6,120 nucleotides of DNA. It comes from JAFGED01 sp034430835. GTDB lineage: Bacteria; Chloroflexota; Anaerolineae; B4-G1. Location: NCBI GenBank assembly GCA_034430835.1, contig DAOUDX010000202.1, forward strand, positions 1 to 6,120, given 5' to 3'. The translations under genes and the position numbers were made by a program. Of this stretch, positions 5,338 through 6,120 are shown piece by piece. Under the pieces are notes generated by a model that was not told where the DNA came from, searched no databases, and saw only the letters and a list, made by a program, of their open reading frames with translations. Positions within the stretch are counted from its first letter, which is position 1. Each line of letters begins with the position of its first letter.

Positions 5338-6030
5338 CTACCCCTGCGGTGGGCCAAATAGAGCCTCCATCAAGGCATCGAACCACGCTACAACCCGCCT
5401 GGCAGGACGGTAGCGGTATCCACGCGGCCAGGCTGCATCGCCGCGCGCGAGTCTGGCCTCCATCACGTACAGCTGCCAGCGGCCGCGAAAGTTCTCCGCG
5501 TAGCCGGTCACCTCGACCACCTGCCCAGGCGTGACCCAGAAATCGGTGCGCGCCGCGTTGCGCCGCAGCAGCGCGCACTTCAGTTGCGCCTCCCCATCCG
5601 CCAAAGTGAAGTAGCACGAGCCGCGCACGCGATGGACGGCCACGACGCGCCCTTGCGTGCTAAGGAGCCGGTCGGGCAGTGCGGTCTCCAGCGATGCGCT
5701 CACCTCCTCCAGATCGATAACCGTCTCGATCAGCCGGGCCTCCAACACGAACAACTGGCGGCGGCCACGGAACTGCTCCGCGTGCCCCGTGACCTCGATC
5801 TCCTGACCGGCTTTCACCCAGAAGTCGGCGCGCGCCGCCTGGCGTCGCAGCATCGCACAGGGCAATTCGGCCTCACCGGCCGCGAGCGTAAAGTAGCAAG
5901 AACGCCGCACCCGGTGCACCTCCGCCACTCGCCCTCGCGTGGTGAAGAGCCGATCGGGCGGCGCATCTTCCAGCACCGCACAAACGTCTGCTAGCAGCCT
6001 GTCGGAGAGAGGACTTCTCTCCGAACACAA
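5338..6030 (-). CDS. Tandem OB-fold protein, exonuclease VII large-subunit N-terminal (XseA-N) type, without nuclease domain
   Basis: A 230-residue soluble protein with two gap-free units of 88 residues (13-100 and 107-194) that I count as identical at 61 positions. Each reads: L-x-G-R-V-x2-V-H-R-V-R (start of an OB strand), S-C-Y-F-T-L-A-x-G-E-A (44-54 and 138-148), C-A-x-L-R-R-x-A-A-R-x-D-F-W-V, G-Q-x2-E-V-T-G-x-A-E-x-F-R-G-R, Q-L-x-V-x-E-A-R-L. This matches the nucleic-acid-binding OB fold at the front of XseA ('cYFtLkDg.a.l.c...r'). XseA is normally about 400-450 residues with a catalytic part after one OB fold; here that part is absent and a basic, aromatic tail (195-230) follows. Binding of single-stranded DNA or RNA is inferred. 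The only in-frame start upstream of the first unit is TTG 6030, with a TGA stop eight codons before it and no Shine-Dalgarno, so the start is uncertain; GTG 5976 would cut into the first repeat. The stop is TAG at 5338-5340. Confidence 0.78.
   Translation of the reverse strand: MCSERSPLSDRLLADVCAVLEDAPPDRLFTTRGRVAEVHRVRRSCYFTLAAGEAELPCAMLRRQAARADFWVKAGQEIEVTGHAEQFRGRRQLFVLEARLIETVIDLEEVSASLETALPDRLLSTQGRVVAVHRVRGSCYFTLADGEAQLKCALLRRNAARTDFWVTPGQVVEVTGYAENFRGRWQLYVMEARLARGDAAWPRGYRYRPARRVVAWFDALMEALFGPPQG
5449..5994 (-). repeat. Intragenic tandem duplication (two 264-base units)
   Basis: Unit 1 spans 5731-5994 and unit 2 spans 5449-5712 on the minus strand, separated by 18 bases encoding I-E-T-V-I-D. 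The encoded units align without gaps at about 69% identity, so the duplication is fairly old but constrained. Confidence 0.8.
6002..6024. promoter_or_regulatory. Perfect 9-bp palindrome at the 5-prime end of the OB-fold gene
   Basis: TCGGAGAGA (6002-6010), loop GGACT, TCTCTCCGA (6016-6024). It covers codons 3-10 from the TTG start, just before the first repeat unit begins. It could be an operator, a leader hairpin that hides or exposes the start region, or a chance palindrome. The role is unknown. Confidence 0.45.
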
Positions 6031-6089
6031 TTGGCGGTAAAATTGCGGTCATTGAACACGTCTAAAACTCTTGGCAAGGGGTGACGTTT
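6031..6089. other. Divergent intergenic gap
   Basis: Fifty-nine bases between the minus-strand OB-fold gene and the plus-strand gene at the edge; AT-richer than its surroundings. TAAAAT at 6038-6043 could be a plus-strand -10 box, but no matching -35 box is present. AAGGGGTGA (6076-6084) is a ribosome site for ATG 6090. Nothing else is seen. Confidence 0.4.
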
Positions 6090-6120
6090 ATGGCCCGCAA
6101 ATTCAAAACGGTTGATTACG
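6090..6120 (+). CDS. Start of a truncated gene, possibly a transposase
   Basis: ATG 6090 is preceded by AAGGGGTGA with 5 bases between, a good ribosome site. Ten codons (M-A-R-K-F-K-T-V-D-Y) remain before the window edge. The short basic opening M-x-R-K-F-K-T-x-D-Y resembles the beginning of some IS4/IS5/IS1182-type transposases of Chloroflexota and cyanobacteria as I remember them, but ten residues cannot prove a family. If it is a transposase, the insertion sequence end would lie in the 59-base gap to its left, where no inverted repeat can be tested without the other end. That the stretch is coding is likely; its identity is weakly supported. Confidence 0.35.
   Translation, partial: MARKFKTVDY

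Noticed and set aside
5584..5994. Plus-strand frame of 136 codons opposite the OB-fold gene
   Set aside because: Its repetitive look comes from the duplicated sense gene; the sense frame matches a known fold twice.
1..6120. tRNA or rRNA genes
   Set aside because: No cloverleaf with a GTTCRA-type T arm and no conserved rRNA segment was seen on either strand.

Overview
The window looks like chromosomal DNA from a high-GC bacterium. I think Chloroflexota (Anaerolineae-like) is the best fit. This rests on the style of the truncated first gene (a C-terminus of the kind found on Chloroflexota membrane glycosyltransferases), the zinc-ribbon membrane proteins, the LiaF/toast-rack proteins and the very palindromic intergenic DNA. 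No marker gene is present, so the phylum is an inference.

Layout from left to right: (1) the last 60 codons of a plus-strand gene (1-183); (2) a short gap with a good extended -10 promoter; (3) two adjacent paralogous zinc-ribbon membrane proteins (268-1572 and 1611-2708); (4) a 110-base gap with an imperfect direct repeat; (5) a clearly lower-GC YwqG/DUF1963-family gene (2819-3751); (6) a small multi-spanning membrane protein with LiaI/LiaF-type membrane segments (3771-4277) and a LiaF-like protein with two membrane helices and a toast-rack beta domain (4306-5106); (7) a 222-base nested palindromic, MITE-like element (5112-5333) between convergent genes; (8) a minus-strand gene made of two nearly identical OB-fold units of the exonuclease VII large-subunit N-terminal type, with no nuclease domain (5338-6030); (9) the first ten codons of a plus-strand gene, possibly a transposase (6090 to the edge).

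Genes 3, 5 and 6 run the same way with gaps of 110 bases or less and could share a transcript started near 225-235. Zinc-ribbon membrane proteins and LiaI/LiaF/toast-rack proteins both recur in bacterial envelope-stress (Psp/Lia) systems, for example YdjG in the Bacillus subtilis ydjFGHI operon. The plus-strand block is therefore best read as a candidate membrane-surveillance cassette, interrupted by a YwqG-family gene of different base composition. No PspA, SPFH protein, two-component system or protease lies inside the window.

The two most unusual items are the 222-base element and the tandem OB-fold protein. In the element, 31-bp terminal inverted repeats match at 27 of 31 positions and enclose mirror-placed hairpins whose stems differ by compensated base pairs. 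In the protein, two 88-residue units are 61/88 identical and nothing else recognisable is attached.
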